64,000 bases of DNA from positions 1 to 64,000 of the forward strand of contig NZ_MDHA01000029.1 in assembly GCF_001705665.1 (NCBI RefSeq), read 5' to 3'. Position numbers and translations under genes: made by a program. The DNA comes from Thioclava sp. SK-1 (GTDB lineage Bacteria; Pseudomonadota; Alphaproteobacteria; Rhodobacterales; Rhodobacteraceae). Positions 26,707 through 36,575 of this stretch are shown in pieces. Every line of letters begins with the position of its first letter. Within the stretch, counting starts at the first letter, position 1. The notes beneath the pieces are model-generated. The model made no database searches, had not been told where the DNA came from, and saw nothing but the letters and a program-made list of their open reading frames with translations.

Positions 26707-29008
26707 GCGCGTTCGCGATGACCGAGACCGACGAGAGGCTCATTGCGGCGGCGGCGAACATGGGCGACATCAACAGCCCGAATGCCGGGTAGAGCACGCC
26801 CGCAGCTAAGGGCACACCGAGCGTGTTGTAGGCAAAGGCCCAGAACAGGTTCTGGCGTATGTTACCGATCGTCGCCACGGCCAGCGTCCGTGCCTTGACG
26901 ATACCGTTCAGATCGCCGCTCAAGAGAGTGATGCCCGCGCTTTCAACCGCCACGTCCGCACCCGTGCCCATGGCCAGGCCGACGTCCGCTGCGGCCAGAG
27001 CCGGTGCATCGTTGACACCATCGCCGGCCATGGCGACCTTTTTGCCATTCGCGTGCAACTCGTCCACCAGCGCCTTCTTGTCTTCCGGCAGAACTCCAGC
27101 CCGGACCTCGTCGATGCCGAGGAGCTGCGCCACGGCCCTTGCAGTGCGTTCGTTATCCCCCGTAGCCATGATTATCCGCAGGCCCGCCTCGTGCAGTTCC
27201 TTGATGACCTCGGCCGTCGTTTCCTTGATCGGGTCGGCGACGGCGACGATGCCGGACAGTTTTCCTTCTATGGCCACGAACATGGCCGTCTTGCCTTCGC
27301 TGCGCAGAACGTCTGCCGCCTCCTCTGCTGCGGAGGTGTCGAGGGACATGTCGCGCATCATCGCGGTGTTACCAAGCGCGACGGCGTGGCCCGAGACGGT
27401 TCCGCTCACACCCTTGCCGGTCACGGCTTCGAAGTTCTCGGCATTGCCGACTTTGATACCTCTCTCTTTCGCGCCTTCGACGATGGCCTCTGCCAGCGGG
27501 TGCTCAGAGCCTTTTTCCAAGGCAGCCGCGAGGCTCAGAATGGTTTCTTCGGTCTCGTCGCCCAGAGCGTTCACATCGGTCAGCTTCGGCTTGCCTTCGG
27601 TCAGGGTGCCGGTCTTATCGACGATCAGCGTATCGACCTTGGCCATGCGTTCCAGCGCTTCGGCATCCTTGATCAGGACACCCGCCTGTGCACCGCGCCC
27701 TGCAGCCGTCGTGATCGAGATCGGCGTCGCAAGGCCCAATGCACAGGGGCAGGCGATGATCAGCACTGACACCGCCGAGGCGATGGCAAAGACGAGCGCA
27801 GGTTCGGGCCCGAAGCCGAGCCAAGCGGCGAAGGAAAGGATGGCGACCACGACAACGGTCGGCACGAAATAGGAAGAAACCTTGTCCGCAAGCCCCTGGA
27901 TCGGTGCGCGGGATCGCCGCGCGTTCGCGACCATCTCGACGATCTGGCTCAGCATCGTGTCGGCACCTACACGAGCGGCTTCTATGACAAGGGAGCCGTT
28001 CTTATTGATTGTGCCGCCAGTGACCGTATCGCCCGGACCTTTTTCGACCGGCAACGGCTCGCCAGTGATCATGCTCTCGTCGATGGATGACGTGCCGTCG
28101 ACGACCTTGGCATCGACGGGGACCGCGTCGCCGGGGCGCACCCGCAACCGGTCGCCCTCCACAATGTTTTCCAGCGGCGCGTCATATTCCGTGCCGTCGG
28201 GCAGGATGCGCCGCGCCGTTTTCGGGGCCAGATCGAGCAGTGCCCGGATGGCATCGCCGGTCCGTTCCCGCGCCCGCAATTCCAAAACCTGTCCGACGAA
28301 AATCAGAGTGATGATAACGACGGCGGCTTCAAAATAGGTGCCGACTCCCGCGCCCATCCGGTAAGCCTCCGGAAACACGCCCGGAAGGAATGTGGCGACC
28401 AGCGAATAGATGTAGGCCGCGCCGACACCAAGCGCGATCAGCGTCCACATGTTGGGCGAGCGGTTCACGATCGACGCCCATCCCCGCACGAAAAACGGCT
28501 TCGCTGCCCACAACACGATAGGCGTCGCCAGCAGGAACTCGATGTATGTCGCCAGCCGATGTCCGATCAAGTCCCGGACCGGCAAACCGACCAGCTCCCC
28601 CATAGTCAGGATAACCAGAGGAACGGCTACGGCGGCACTGATCCACATCCGGCGGGTAAAGTCGGTCAGTTCTTCGCTGGGTTCATCCGACGGCACCATC
28701 GGTTCAAGCGCCATGCCGCAGATCGGACAGGCGCCGGGCTCGTCACGAACTATCTCGGGGTGCATTGGGCAGGTGTACTGAGTTCCGGCTTTCGGGGTCA
28801 TGCTGTGATCCGATGCCGTACCTGAGGCATAGTAGATCGGATCGGCCTCGAACCTGGTCTGGCACTTATCGGAGCAGAAGTAGAAGGTTTCACCGTCATA
28901 ATCCGCCTGACGGGCCTGCGGAGACATAGTGACGGACATGCCGCAAACTGGATCCTTGGCCTGATCGGATGACCGCTCTCGCGGGTGCGGTTCTGTTACC
29001 TGTATCAT
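26681..29008 (-). CDS. Cu(I)-type P1B ATPase with N-terminal YHS and heavy-metal-binding domains
   Basis: A 775-residue pump. The N-terminus has a YHS/TRASH-like domain ([13 protein letters not shown], then [16 protein letters not shown]) and a heavy-metal-binding motif ([20 protein letters not shown]) instead of HMA domains. The core has [10 protein letters not shown] near residue 421, [11 protein letters not shown] near 464, and YN and MSLSS in the last helices, typical of Cu(I)/Ag(I) pumps. It may serve export under high copper or for cuproprotein assembly. A CueR box lies directly upstream at 29040-29070. Confidence 0.93.
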   Translation of the reverse strand: MIQVTEPHPRERSSDQAKDPVCGMSVTMSPQARQADYDGETFYFCSDKCQTRFEADPIYYASGTASDHSMTPKAGTQYTCPMHPEIVRDEPGACPICGMALEPMVPSDEPSEELTDFTRRMWISAAVAVPLVILTMGELVGLPVRDLIGHRLATYIEFLLATPIVLWAAKPFFVRGWASIVNRSPNMWTLIALGVGAAYIYSLVATFLPGVFPEAYRMGAGVGTYFEAAVVIITLIFVGQVLELRARERTGDAIRALLDLAPKTARRILPDGTEYDAPLENIVEGDRLRVRPGDAVPVDAKVVDGTSSIDESMITGEPLPVEKGPGDTVTGGTINKNGSLVIEAARVGADTMLSQIVEMVANARRSRAPIQGLADKVSSYFVPTVVVVAILSFAAWLGFGPEPALVFAIASAVSVLIIACPCALGLATPISITTAAGRGAQAGVLIKDAEALERMAKVDTLIVDKTGTLTEGKPKLTDVNALGDETEETILSLAAALEKGSEHPLAEAIVEGAKERGIKVGNAENFEAVTGKGVSGTVSGHAVALGNTAMMRDMSLDTSAAEEAADVLRSEGKTAMFVAIEGKLSGIVAVADPIKETTAEVIKELHEAGLRIIMATGDNERTARAVAQLLGIDEVRAGVLPEDKKALVDELHANGKKVAMAGDGVNDAPALAAADVGLAMGTGADVAVESAGITLLSGDLNGIVKARTLAVATIGNIRQNLFWAFAYNTLGVPLAAGVLYPAFGLLMSPMFAAAAMSLSSVSVIANALRLRRLRL

Positions 29009-29039
29009 GCTCTAGCCCTCCGAAATGATGCCAATTCCT

Positions 29040-29070
29040 AAGATGGGGCTTCCAGCAACTGGAAGGTCAA
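29040..29070 (-). promoter_or_regulatory. CueR-type promoter of the YHS-domain ATPase
   Basis: On the minus strand TTGACC (29070-29065) and CATCTT (29045-29040) are 19 bp apart. The spacer carries ACCTTCC-N7-GGAAGCC, close to the consensus dyad. It lies about 30 bases before the ATPase start at 29008. Confidence 0.85.
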
Positions 29071-29158
29071 GCTTGGATTGCTGATTAGCGAAGGAAAGCT
29101 GATTGATACTGCCAATATATTACATAATAAAACTTATGCGTGAATATACTTAGTGTTG

Positions 29159-29174
29159 CGATAGTATATTATCG
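29159..29174. promoter_or_regulatory. AT-rich palindromic operator candidate (copy 1)
   Basis: The 16-mer CGATAGTATATTATCG has CGATA/TATCG arms and lies 36 bases before the gene at 29211. Near copies are at 31231-31245 and 63373-63390, each upstream of a gene of the conjugative backbone. A shared repressor site is inferred. Confidence 0.5.
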
Positions 29175-29210
29175 TATGTATGCTGAATCCTGTCAAAAAG
29201 GGTCCTAAGC

Positions 29211-29966
29211 ATGCGCTACCTATTCAGAAAGCTCCTCCCCTCGGTCGCAGTTGCCTTAACTGTGACAGGCCTTTCGCTGCCGATGCCCGTCCGCGCGCAG
29301 ACATATCCGATCGATTGCGCGATCCTCTTGTGCTTGTCTGGCGGCTGGCCTGCTTCCGTTCCTTGCGCCCGAGCACGCGCCGAATTCATTCGGCGGATTA
29401 CGCCCTGGCCAGTGGAACCGCCGCTCCAAATCTGGCGCTGTCCCATGGGCGCGTCCTATGAGACCTCTCCAGCATCAAACAATACAGACCGCATCTTTGA
29501 AGCATTCTTCCAAACCAATAGCGCAAAACCGCGCCAATCATTCGCTGCGCACGACTTAGCCGACCTTTATGAGCCAATAGAGGCCGCTTGGCGCACTCCA
29601 GACGCCCCAGACTACCTTGTTCCCGCCGAGCAGGCCCTCCGGCTCGTTCAAGATCGCGCGGACATTGATATCAGCGGACCTGAGTTCAACTTCGTGCGGT
29701 CCATCCGCGTCTTTGACGTGCGTTATGCGCGCCAGCAGGAATCCGGGCGAGATAGCGACTGCAACCGCAGCGCCGTCGTTGTCCTTGGCACCTACGGGAT
29801 CCAAGGCGATTTTTCTTGGCGGGCGTCGTCACCCGCAGCGCTTCCCGCTGCGCATGCCGGTCTAGAGCGATGGGGCGAGCGCTGCCCCAGTATATATCAC
29901 AAATCCGTCTTCGTGGAGTGGCGTGATTATAGTGGGAACTATGGCTTTGAGCAGGTCAATTACTGA
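29211..29966 (+). CDS. Conserved exported protein of the plasmid transfer region, unknown
   Basis: A 251-residue protein with a signal peptide ending near VRAQ29 and paired cysteines (YPIDCAILLCLSGGWPASVP, then IWRCPMGA, and two late Cys). The form, with several disulfides and many aromatics, suggests a periplasmic protein. Proteins of this kind recur next to virB operons in Rhodobacterales plasmids, to my knowledge without known function. Start at 29211 follows AAGGG. An operator-like palindrome lies just upstream. Confidence 0.7.
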   Translation: MRYLFRKLLPSVAVALTVTGLSLPMPVRAQTYPIDCAILLCLSGGWPASVPCARARAEFIRRITPWPVEPPLQIWRCPMGASYETSPASNNTDRIFEAFFQTNSAKPRQSFAAHDLADLYEPIEAAWRTPDAPDYLVPAEQALRLVQDRADIDISGPEFNFVRSIRVFDVRYARQQESGRDSDCNRSAVVVLGTYGIQGDFSWRASSPAALPAAHAGLERWGERCPSIYHKSVFVEWRDYSGNYGFEQVNY

Positions 29967-30070
29967 CTGTTGAGCCGCAGCGACGTCGTGCAAAGCCTTG
30001 TCCGAAATCATAACTGCAATATAGGCGCACGCACACAATCTACGGTCATAAAGGCCATATTCTTCCCGTT

Positions 30071-30295
30071 TCAGTCGTTGCGGCAAGGCAGCTGTGTGAG
30101 AGACGCGAAGTCTATTTCGACTTTGTCAGCATCACATAGATCCGGGTAAATTTTTGAGACGCGCTGTGGGCCATGCAAATCCCAACGGACCGCAAGCGCA
30201 CCTGTGTTCCAGCGATAAACCCAGCCGACAACGCTGTTCTCATCGGCTGCAATCAAATTGGCAATTGCGACACCTTCGACCTTATCTTCATTCAC
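30071..30295 (-). CDS. Small conserved-looking protein, unknown
   Basis: A 74-residue frame with a GTG start and well-mixed composition (AIANLIAADENSVVGWVYRW, then VSKIYPDLCDADKVEIDFAS). It has no TM helix or signal peptide. Its start has no clear ribosome site. It lies alone on the minus strand among accessory genes. The 169 bases between it and the XRE gene show nothing. Confidence 0.4.
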   Translation of the reverse strand: MNEDKVEGVAIANLIAADENSVVGWVYRWNTGALAVRWDLHGPQRVSKIYPDLCDADKVEIDFASLTQLPCRND

Positions 30296-30464
30296 TGTCT
30301 ATAAATTTCCTGCAAATGGGCTTTGCGGATCGCAGCGTGGGTTTTAAAATCGTGTGCTGCAGCTCCATGCCGGTTTTCGTTAAATTAGTTAGCCGCTCCT
30401 CCTTGCGGCATCGATACTCACATAGGGAGAAGTCAGTTCCCGCGTTTTCGATTAATGAAATTGC

Positions 30465-30722
30465 TCAAATCCGGTGGTCGGGCTCCGTGGCGGCTTCAAC
30501 GACCGCCAGAACCTGGAAGGGGTCAAAGCCAATGGCACGGGCGAGGACGACCAGTTCGACGACGTCGACCCGGCGCTGGCCGCTTTCAATGCGCGCCACG
30601 AGGGATTGATGGCACTTGAGCTTGACCGCCAAGTCCTCCTGACCGAGGCCCGCCTTGATGCGAGCGTCGACCAATGCTTGGCAGAGTGCCACCTGTCCCG
30701 TGCTTCTGATTGTCTTTGCCAC
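30465..30722 (-). CDS. XRE-family HTH transcriptional regulator
   Basis: An 85-residue repressor-like protein made almost wholly of a Cro/CI-type helix-turn-helix (LVDARIKAGLGQEDLAVKLK, then HQSLVARIESGQRRVDVVEL). GTG start at 30722, with AAAGG about ten bases upstream. A 7-bp inverted repeat abuts the start (30724-30744), suggesting autorepression. It may control the transfer genes to its right; that is inference from position. Confidence 0.82.
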   Translation of the reverse strand: MAKTIRSTGQVALCQALVDARIKAGLGQEDLAVKLKCHQSLVARIESGQRRVDVVELVVLARAIGFDPFQVLAVVEAATEPDHRI

Positions 30723-30723
30723 G

Positions 30724-30744
30724 CGTCACATACCTTTTGTGACG
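30724..30744. promoter_or_regulatory. Inverted repeat next to the XRE gene start
   Basis: CGTCACA (30724-30730) and TGTGACG (30738-30744) form perfect 7-bp arms with a 7-base spacer, directly upstream of the GTG at 30722. This placement fits an autoregulatory operator. Confidence 0.5.
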
Positions 30745-30846
30745 TCGCTAGCGGATGAAATCTGCTATCTAAAAAATAGATATATGAGGATGTTATCGGC
30801 ATCTGGTTTTCAAGGGCTGCATGTCTAATACTTCCTGGGCAGCCCA

Positions 30847-31167
30847 TCAATTCCCCACCAGTTGCAGAAATCGGCCATAGTCCTCGCTGACTTCACGCGC
30901 TTCCTCGAACGCACGGGCACGCTCACCGTCGAGGCAACGGAAGTAGCTCTGAATATCTTGGATGTAGTTTTCGAAATCGCCACGGATGATGTCCGCATAG
31001 TCCCGCGCCGCCTGCGAATCGCTTGGCAGGACAGGACGGGCCGGGGCGAAGCAGGATTCCGCCAAAACCGGCCCGGGAACGCAGATTAGAAGGACTATAG
31101 CTTGCAATGGGAGCAGGCATGTCAACCTTGGGTTTCTCAAACCTGTTATCTCCTTGATCGCGGACAC
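30847..31167 (-). CDS. Small exported protein, unknown
   Basis: A 106-residue protein with a signal peptide ending VLAES and two cysteines (ESCFAP and YFRCLDGERARAFEE). The mature part is mainly helical (QAARDYADIIRGDFENYIQD). No family was recognised. It is divergent from the gene at 31297 across a 129-base gap that holds operator copy 2. A periplasmic T4SS accessory role is possible. Confidence 0.6.
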   Translation of the reverse strand: MSAIKEITGLRNPRLTCLLPLQAIVLLICVPGPVLAESCFAPARPVLPSDSQAARDYADIIRGDFENYIQDIQSYFRCLDGERARAFEEAREVSEDYGRFLQLVGN

Positions 31168-31230
31168 TGGCCGTGACTAGTGTTTGCGTGACCAAACTAC
31201 AGCTAAAGCACGATATTACATCTTGCGGTT

Positions 31231-31245
31231 AATAGTATACTATCG
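31231..31245. promoter_or_regulatory. AT-rich palindromic operator candidate (copy 2)
   Basis: AATAGTATACTATCG, which reads CGATAGTATACTATT on the other strand, shares CGATAGTATA-TAT with copy 1 and contains the perfect palindrome ATAGTATACTAT. It lies between the divergent genes at 31167 and 31297, the latter being the head of the virB operon. Confidence 0.5.
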
Positions 31246-31296
31246 TAACTCTGGGCTTCAAGTGGGAATGCCTGGGGTCGCGCCATTGGAGAAAGC

Positions 31297-31677
31297 GTGA
31301 GCCGGGCCATGAACTGGGACATCGAAGCACCAAATGTGGTTACGGAAGCCAGGTTCCGCGAGCTCGTGGAAAGCGGCTATAGCACAGAAATCCTGTGCCA
31401 GGAGTCGGCACATAAGAAAGGCCCCAGCTATTACGGGGTCTGGATCATGCGCGTGGTCTCTGATGACGGCGTGGAAAAGCTCCTCGTCACCGCCCGCACG
31501 CGGACGACCTACAACGATATCAAGATCCGCGAGTTCAAGACGATCTCCGGCGTGGTGTCATTCTTCATTGGCCTTGGCTTTGCGCATGTCGACCTGCCGC
31601 TTGAGGCGGGTACGAGCCGCACGCATAAACTCGCCCCGCCAGACAAAGCCCCATCAGACAAGGGCGCTGGCAACTAA
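31297..31677 (+). CDS. Conserved hypothetical protein at the head of the virB operon
   Basis: A 126-residue cytoplasmic protein ([20 protein letters not shown], then [20 protein letters not shown]) ending in a Pro/Lys-rich tail. GTG start at 31297 is supported by GGAG eight bases upstream; an ATG at 31309 is the alternative. No known domain was recognised. It overlaps the VirB1 reading frame and may be co-translated with it. Confidence 0.6.
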   Translation: MSRAMNWDIEAPNVVTEARFRELVESGYSTEILCQESAHKKGPSYYGVWIMRVVSDDGVEKLLVTARTRTTYNDIKIREFKTISGVVSFFIGLGFAHVDLPLEAGTSRTHKLAPPDKAPSDKGAGN

Positions 31678-32341
31678 CCTTGTCTGCCTCTGGCTGGTCG
31701 CCGCGCCAGCCTCAGCGCAAATGGTCCTGGTCATGGAGAGCGACGGCTCTCTGACCCCATCCCGGTCTCAGAGCGGTTTTGCCCGGAACTACAATGACGG
31801 CGTTGGTCAGGGATCGGCGTCCGATGGTCTGGCCATTCTTGGTGAGACTGAAGCGGCATCCGAGCCTGACGCGCTGAGGTTTGCGGCGTTCGCCCAACCA
31901 GCACCCCTGCCCCGCGCAGACGTCCTCTCGGGCATCGAGGCAACGGCCTTGCGCTATGCCGGCCACCCCGGCCTGCGTCGCGCGGAGCTTTCCGTCACGG
32001 ATTGGCTGGCTCTCTACCGGGCCAATATCGAGGTTGAGAGCGCCTACCGGCAGGATGCGGTCTCCCGCGCGGGTGCTATCGGCCTTGGCCAGCTAATGCC
32101 CGCCACTGCCCGTGATCTCGGCGTTGACCCACGTGATCCGCTGCAGAACCTCGACGGCTCCGCCCGCTACCTCGCGATGATGCTGGAGACGTTCGGCGAT
32201 CCGCATCTGGCGCTGGCGGCCTACAACGCGGGACCCGACGCCGTGCGTCAATACGGCGGCATCCCCCCTTACCAAGAAACCCAGAACCACGTGGCGCGCG
32301 TCATGGCCGTCGTGGCCCGATTGGAAGGATCAAATTCATGA
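31586..32341 (+). CDS. virB1: VirB1-like lytic transglycosylase
   Basis: A periplasmic murein transglycosylase that opens peptidoglycan for the T4SS channel. The SLT domain lies in the C-terminal 140 residues: [20 protein letters not shown] (catalytic Glu in VESAY), [13 protein letters not shown] and [19 protein letters not shown] signal-like helix ([17 protein letters not shown]) precedes it. The start is uncertain. The ATG at 31586 gives 251 residues with a long basic N-region; a TTG at 31604 is also possible. The stop overlaps virB2 by four bases. Confidence 0.8.
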   Translation: MSTCRLRRVRAARINSPRQTKPHQTRALATNLVCLWLVAAPASAQMVLVMESDGSLTPSRSQSGFARNYNDGVGQGSASDGLAILGETEAASEPDALRFAAFAQPAPLPRADVLSGIEATALRYAGHPGLRRAELSVTDWLALYRANIEVESAYRQDAVSRAGAIGLGQLMPATARDLGVDPRDPLQNLDGSARYLAMMLETFGDPHLALAAYNAGPDAVRQYGGIPPYQETQNHVARVMAVVARLEGSNS

Positions 32342-32631
32342 AACAAATTTCAAACCTCTTTATCGCCTCGCTGGCGCTATTCCTGCTGATTGCCGAGCCC
32401 GCCCTTGCACAGAGCATCGATCTGTCCCCGATCCAAAGCTTGTTGCAAGGCATTGTCGATGCGCTGACCGGACCTCTTGGTGTGGTCATCGCCACGCTTG
32501 CGGTCCTTGGCGTTTTCTTGAGCTGGTTCTTCAACATCATCGACCTGCGCCAAGCGCTCTGGGTGCTGGTCGGCATCGCCGGCGTCGCCGCCGCCCCCAC
32601 CATCGTTGCCGCGGTCTTTGCCGGTGGCTGA
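32338..32631 (+). CDS. virB2: VirB2 major pilin
   Basis: A 97-residue prepilin with a signal peptide ([20 protein letters not shown]) and two mature TM helices separated by a short basic loop ([12 protein letters not shown]), the standard VirB2/TrbC layout. It forms the T4SS pilus. It overlaps virB1 and virB3. Confidence 0.88.
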   Translation: MKQISNLFIASLALFLLIAEPALAQSIDLSPIQSLLQGIVDALTGPLGVVIATLAVLGVFLSWFFNIIDLRQALWVLVGIAGVAAAPTIVAAVFAGG

Positions 32632-32902
32632 GCGCGCGCCTCTCTTTCTCGGCCTCGTGCGCCCGCCAAAGCTTCTGGGCCTGCCCATCATGTATGCGAT
32701 GGTCTGGCTCTTCGGTTCGGTGCTCTTGTTCGTCTGGGTCCAGCACATCGGGGTGCTGGGCGTGGCCGTCCTGCTCTATCCGGTGCTGTGGAAGGCCGCG
32801 GATTGGGACCCGCGCTTCATAGATGTGATGATGACAGCCCTGCAGGAGACACCGCCCACGCGAAACCGCAGCATCCATGGCGGAGACAGCTATGCCCCGT
32901 GA
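32624..32902 (+). CDS. virB3: VirB3 inner membrane protein
   Basis: A 92-residue VirB3/TrbD-type protein: APLFLGLVRPPKLLGLPIMY at the N-terminus, one long hydrophobic hairpin (MVWLFGSVLLFVWVQHIGVL) and RFIDVMMTALQETPPTRN at the end. GTG start at 32624 overlaps the virB2 stop. It anchors VirB4 and assists pilus assembly. Confidence 0.85.
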   Translation: MAERAPLFLGLVRPPKLLGLPIMYAMVWLFGSVLLFVWVQHIGVLGVAVLLYPVLWKAADWDPRFIDVMMTALQETPPTRNRSIHGGDSYAP

Positions 32903-35267
32903 TGAAGCCCGTAATGTTGCGTTCGACCTCCGTACGATGACGCCGGACTGGTATGCGCGCGAGGCCCGCCTCGCGCATATGCTGCCCTATGTGAGCCTCG
33001 TTGACGACCAGACCGTGCGGACCCGGGTGAACGAACTCTTCCGCTGCATCCGGCTCGAGGGGATCAACAGCTACACGACGGACGATGCCTATCTCGACAA
33101 GGTGACGGCGCTTTTTGCCCGCATCGTCGCGCAACTTGGGCCGGAATTCAGCTATTACGTCCACAAGGTCTCCAAGGCCATCAAACCTGATCTCGACCCC
33201 ATCCGTGAGGACAGCTTCGCAGGCGAGGTCGACCGGCGCTGGCGCGCGAAACTCGAGACCAGCGGGCTACGCGACAAGACGCTGACGCTCACCGTCATTC
33301 ACCGCCCGCCCCCGAAAAGCCTCCTGCCGTTCCTCAGCCGCAGCGCGCCGGACCGACTGAAGGAGGAGACCCGCAAACGCCTGCAGCGCCTCGGTGAGGC
33401 CGTGGACATCTTCCTCTCGGGGCTTACCGAGCTCAAGCCGCGCCTGCTGTCAGCCGGATCGGGAGAGTTGGTGGGATTTTTGGGCGCGCTCAACACAGGC
33501 ACCGAGCTGCCGCTCTACCCGGCAAACACCTACGGCTTTTTGTCCTTCAACGTCGCCAATACCCGCGTAACGTTTCACGGCGACCATTTCGAGCTTTCCG
33601 AAGGCGTCGTGGGCCATCGCTACGGCAAGAGTTTCACCATCGGGGAATACTCGGAAGGCACCTCCTGCACCATGTTCGACATGCTGAACCTGCCGGTGGA
33701 CATGATCGTGACGCACTCCTTCACGCCGATCAATTCGAACCTCATGGCGGGCCGCATCAAGCGGCAAAAGCGCCAGATGCAGGCCAGCCAGGACGCAGCC
33801 CTCTCGCTCCTGGAAGCCCTCGACATCGCCGCCGATGATCTCGAGGCCAAGCGCCAAAGCTTCGGCGAGCATCACATGGTTGTGACGCTCTTTTGCGAAA
33901 CGCTCGAAGAGCTGCAAACGCTCAGCGCCGAGATCGTGAACGCCGCCGCGACTGAGGGCGTGAAGATGATTGGCGAGCGGGTCGCGGCCAAGGCGCATTA
34001 CCTCAGCCAGCACCCCGGCAACCAGCCAAAGCGCGTCCGCGCCAGCGCCGTCACCAACCGCAACTTCGCGGATTTTGCGGCCTTCCACCGGACACAGCTC
34101 GGCAAACCTGCAGCACTTACCTCCTGGGGCCAGGTCGTCACATATTTGCCCACGCCGGAGCAGAGCGCCTACCGGTTTTCCTATCACGAGCAAGGCTCGC
34201 CCGACAAAGAACCGACCAGCGGCCATACCCTGATCATGGGACGACCCGGGTCGGGCAAATCGGTGCTGTCCGCCTTCCTGATGACCCAAGCCCGTCGCGC
34301 AGGGGCGCGGATCTTCGTCTTCGATTACCGTTTTGGCATGGAGATGGCGGTGCGCGCCAATGGCGGGCGCTACGCCTCCCTGAAAGCCGGCCAGCCCACC
34401 GGTCTCAACCCGCTCTGGACAGAGACCGATGCGCGCGGCACCGCTTGGCTTTCCGATTGGCTGGGCACCCTGCTCTACCGCGCCGACAAACCCCTGACCC
34501 CGGCGCAGACCAACCGCATCCAGGAGGTCGTGCGCCAGAATGCCCAGGCCACCAATCCGGCCCTGCGGAACTGGCGGGATTTCGCATCGCTTTTTGTGTC
34601 CACCGATGATGGCGGCGATCTGCACCAGCGCCTGCTCGAGTGGACCGAAGACGGCCGCTATGGCTGGATCTTCGGGCAGAGCCTTGAGGACACTTTTTCG
34701 CTCAAAGGCGATGTCGTGGGCTTCGATCTGACCGGCATTCTCGACAGCGAGGCCGACAAGGAACGGATGGCGGTCCTCTCCTATCTCTTCCGCCGGGTCG
34801 AGCGAGAGATCGAGGATCGCCGCCCCACCATCATCGTGATCGACGAGGCCTGGAAGGCGCTCGACAACGCATATTTCGCCGAACGGCTGTCGAACTGGCT
34901 GGTGACCGCGCGCAAGCAGAACACCGTCGCGGTGATGATGACGCAATACGCAAGCCAGCTTGAGCGGACCCGGACCGGCAAGACCATCGTCGAGGCGGTG
35001 CCGACGCAAATCCTGCTCCCCAATATCCGCGCGCAGCCTGCGGATTACGCCATGCTGAACCTGACGGAGAAGGAGCTCGACGTCCTTCTCAACACCGGCA
35101 GCAATAGCCGCCTCGCACTGATCCGCGACGATCAGGGCTCAATCGTCGTCGATGCCGATCTGAGCGCCCTTGGGCCCACTCTCACCATCCTTGGGGGCAT
35201 GGAAAAGGGCGAAGCGCTTGTCGGCGCCGATTACCGCACCCGCCCAGATTTTTGGAGGCTTTCATGA
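32892..35267 (+). CDS. virB4: VirB4 conjugation ATPase
   Basis: A 791-residue ATPase of the VirB4/TrbE family that powers pilus biogenesis. The N-terminal domain includes DDQTVRTRVNELFRCIRLEG. The Walker A is MGRPGSGKSVLSAF near residue 450 and the Walker B is TIIVIDEAWKAL near 648. A MMTQYASQLERTRTGKTIVE segment follows. Start at 32892 has GGAG nine bases before; an ATG at 32877 is possible. It overlaps virB3 by 11 bases. Confidence 0.95.
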   Translation: MPRDEARNVAFDLRTMTPDWYAREARLAHMLPYVSLVDDQTVRTRVNELFRCIRLEGINSYTTDDAYLDKVTALFARIVAQLGPEFSYYVHKVSKAIKPDLDPIREDSFAGEVDRRWRAKLETSGLRDKTLTLTVIHRPPPKSLLPFLSRSAPDRLKEETRKRLQRLGEAVDIFLSGLTELKPRLLSAGSGELVGFLGALNTGTELPLYPANTYGFLSFNVANTRVTFHGDHFELSEGVVGHRYGKSFTIGEYSEGTSCTMFDMLNLPVDMIVTHSFTPINSNLMAGRIKRQKRQMQASQDAALSLLEALDIAADDLEAKRQSFGEHHMVVTLFCETLEELQTLSAEIVNAAATEGVKMIGERVAAKAHYLSQHPGNQPKRVRASAVTNRNFADFAAFHRTQLGKPAALTSWGQVVTYLPTPEQSAYRFSYHEQGSPDKEPTSGHTLIMGRPGSGKSVLSAFLMTQARRAGARIFVFDYRFGMEMAVRANGGRYASLKAGQPTGLNPLWTETDARGTAWLSDWLGTLLYRADKPLTPAQTNRIQEVVRQNAQATNPALRNWRDFASLFVSTDDGGDLHQRLLEWTEDGRYGWIFGQSLEDTFSLKGDVVGFDLTGILDSEADKERMAVLSYLFRRVEREIEDRRPTIIVIDEAWKALDNAYFAERLSNWLVTARKQNTVAVMMTQYASQLERTRTGKTIVEAVPTQILLPNIRAQPADYAMLNLTEKELDVLLNTGSNSRLALIRDDQGSIVVDADLSALGPTLTILGGMEKGEALVGADYRTRPDFWRLS

Positions 35268-35431
35268 TCCGTATTCTTGTCGCTTTGGCTGCGCTCGGCG
35301 CTTTAGCCTCCTGCGCCCAGTACAAGGAACCGCAGGCCAATTGCTTCACCTTCTTGGCCTCGACAGCCCCTGTCGCGCCTGATTGCACCTTCACCCCTCT
35401 AGATGCGCCGGAGGGCGACATTGAAGTCTAG
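35264..35431 (+). CDS. virB7: VirB7-like small lipoprotein
   Basis: A 55-residue lipoprotein with signal MIRILVALAALGALASCAQ (lipobox ALASC, Cys17) and two further cysteines (ANCFTFLAS, APDCTFTP). Position and size fit VirB7, which lipidates the outer membrane core complex and bonds to VirB9. It starts within the virB4 stop (ATGA) and overlaps the next gene. Sequence similarity to VirB7 is low across the family, so the call is from context and lipobox. Confidence 0.7.
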   Translation: MIRILVALAALGALASCAQYKEPQANCFTFLASTAPVAPDCTFTPLDAPEGDIEV

Positions 35432-36575
35432 CCTGCCTCATATCCTCGCATTTTGCTTGCTGCCCGGTCTCGGCATCGCCCAAGGCGTGCCGACCAATGA
35501 CAGTGGGCTGACCGCGCGTGATATCGTCGAGACCGGCGATCGCGAAGCAGACTTGGCTGTTCAGGCCGACAAGCTTGCAGTGCGCGAACTCATCGCCGAG
35601 ATCGAACGGGAGCAGCTGGAAACCCTCCGACGCATCCTCGATGCCCAGACCAGCTTCGGCGGTCAGGGCTTGCCGGCTATGGTCTCGGGGCTGGAAAGCG
35701 GCAGCGGCGATCCCGACCGGTCAGTCGAGGCGGTCTATGGCACGGGTGACATTGATCCCAATCCCGGCGGTGCGCAGATGTTCGGGGATGCGGCGGAAAA
35801 CATCGAGCAGCTCATTATCCGCGTGGCTCAGGAGACCAGCGGCTTTGCCGGCGTTGGCCGCGCGGGCCTCTCCCCGGTCCAATGGCGCGCACTCCTACAG
35901 GCGCTCATCTGGCAGGAAAGCCGGTTCACGATTGGCGCCCGCTCACCCGTCGGCGCCTTTGGCCTCACCCAGATCATGCCCGGTACCGCCAGCGATCTCG
36001 GCATTAACCCGGAATATTACGACAGCCCCTATCTGCAGGTGCATGGCGGCGCGCGCTACCTCGCGACCCAGCTCAACACATTCGATGGCAACATCATCAA
36101 CGCCCTCGCGGCCTATAACGCCGGACCCGGCCGGGTTTTTGAGTATGGCGGCGTGCCACCCTTCCGCGAGACTAGAGCCTACGTGTCGGTCATTCCTGAA
36201 CGCTACAATCTCTATCTAAGCCGTATCGGCGGGATCGATGCGCTTGGCACGATCGATCCGGCGCTTCTCGCCAATGCCAACCTCTCGCTCACGGGTCATG
36301 GGGCGGCCTTTTATGGCAGCAACTCACCCGCCGCGATCCGCCAAGCCGCCCTGCGCATTTCCGACATCGTCGAACGGATTTCCGAGACTGAAGACGTACA
36401 GGAAAGCATCGCACTCAACACCTATGCCCGCGCCGAACTCGTGCGCCTCGTCGCTGCACGCATCCGGCTTCAGGCGGCACGCACCCGCGTCCTTTCTGCC
36501 GAGGAGCTGGCCCTGGCCAGCGCCCGCATGGCCGAAGGCGCGTTCATGGATTTTACGATCAGGGAGTTTGAATGA
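35421..36575 (+). CDS. Second lytic transglycosylase of the T4SS operon
   Basis: A protein of about 384 residues with a signal peptide (SLPHILAFCLLPGLGIAQG), a helical N-terminal region (KLAVRELIAEIEREQLETLR) and an SLT domain near residues 155-290: LIWQESRFTIGARSPVGAFG (Glu of QESR), TQIMPGTASDLGI and [19 protein letters not shown]-terminal helical extension of about 90 residues follows. TTG at 35421, with GGAGGG seven bases upstream, gives the cleanest signal peptide; the ATG at 35403 is the alternative. A T4SS operon with two transglycosylases is uncommon. Confidence 0.82.
   Translation: MKSSLPHILAFCLLPGLGIAQGVPTNDSGLTARDIVETGDREADLAVQADKLAVRELIAEIEREQLETLRRILDAQTSFGGQGLPAMVSGLESGSGDPDRSVEAVYGTGDIDPNPGGAQMFGDAAENIEQLIIRVAQETSGFAGVGRAGLSPVQWRALLQALIWQESRFTIGARSPVGAFGLTQIMPGTASDLGINPEYYDSPYLQVHGGARYLATQLNTFDGNIINALAAYNAGPGRVFEYGGVPPFRETRAYVSVIPERYNLYLSRIGGIDALGTIDPALLANANLSLTGHGAAFYGSNSPAAIRQAALRISDIVERISETEDVQESIALNTYARAELVRLVAARIRLQAARTRVLSAEELALASARMAEGAFMDFTIREFE

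Noticed and set aside
33450-35009. A 519-codon minus-strand frame inside virB4
   Set aside because: Composition is atypical and it lies wholly within virB4, whose Walker motifs and length are normal.
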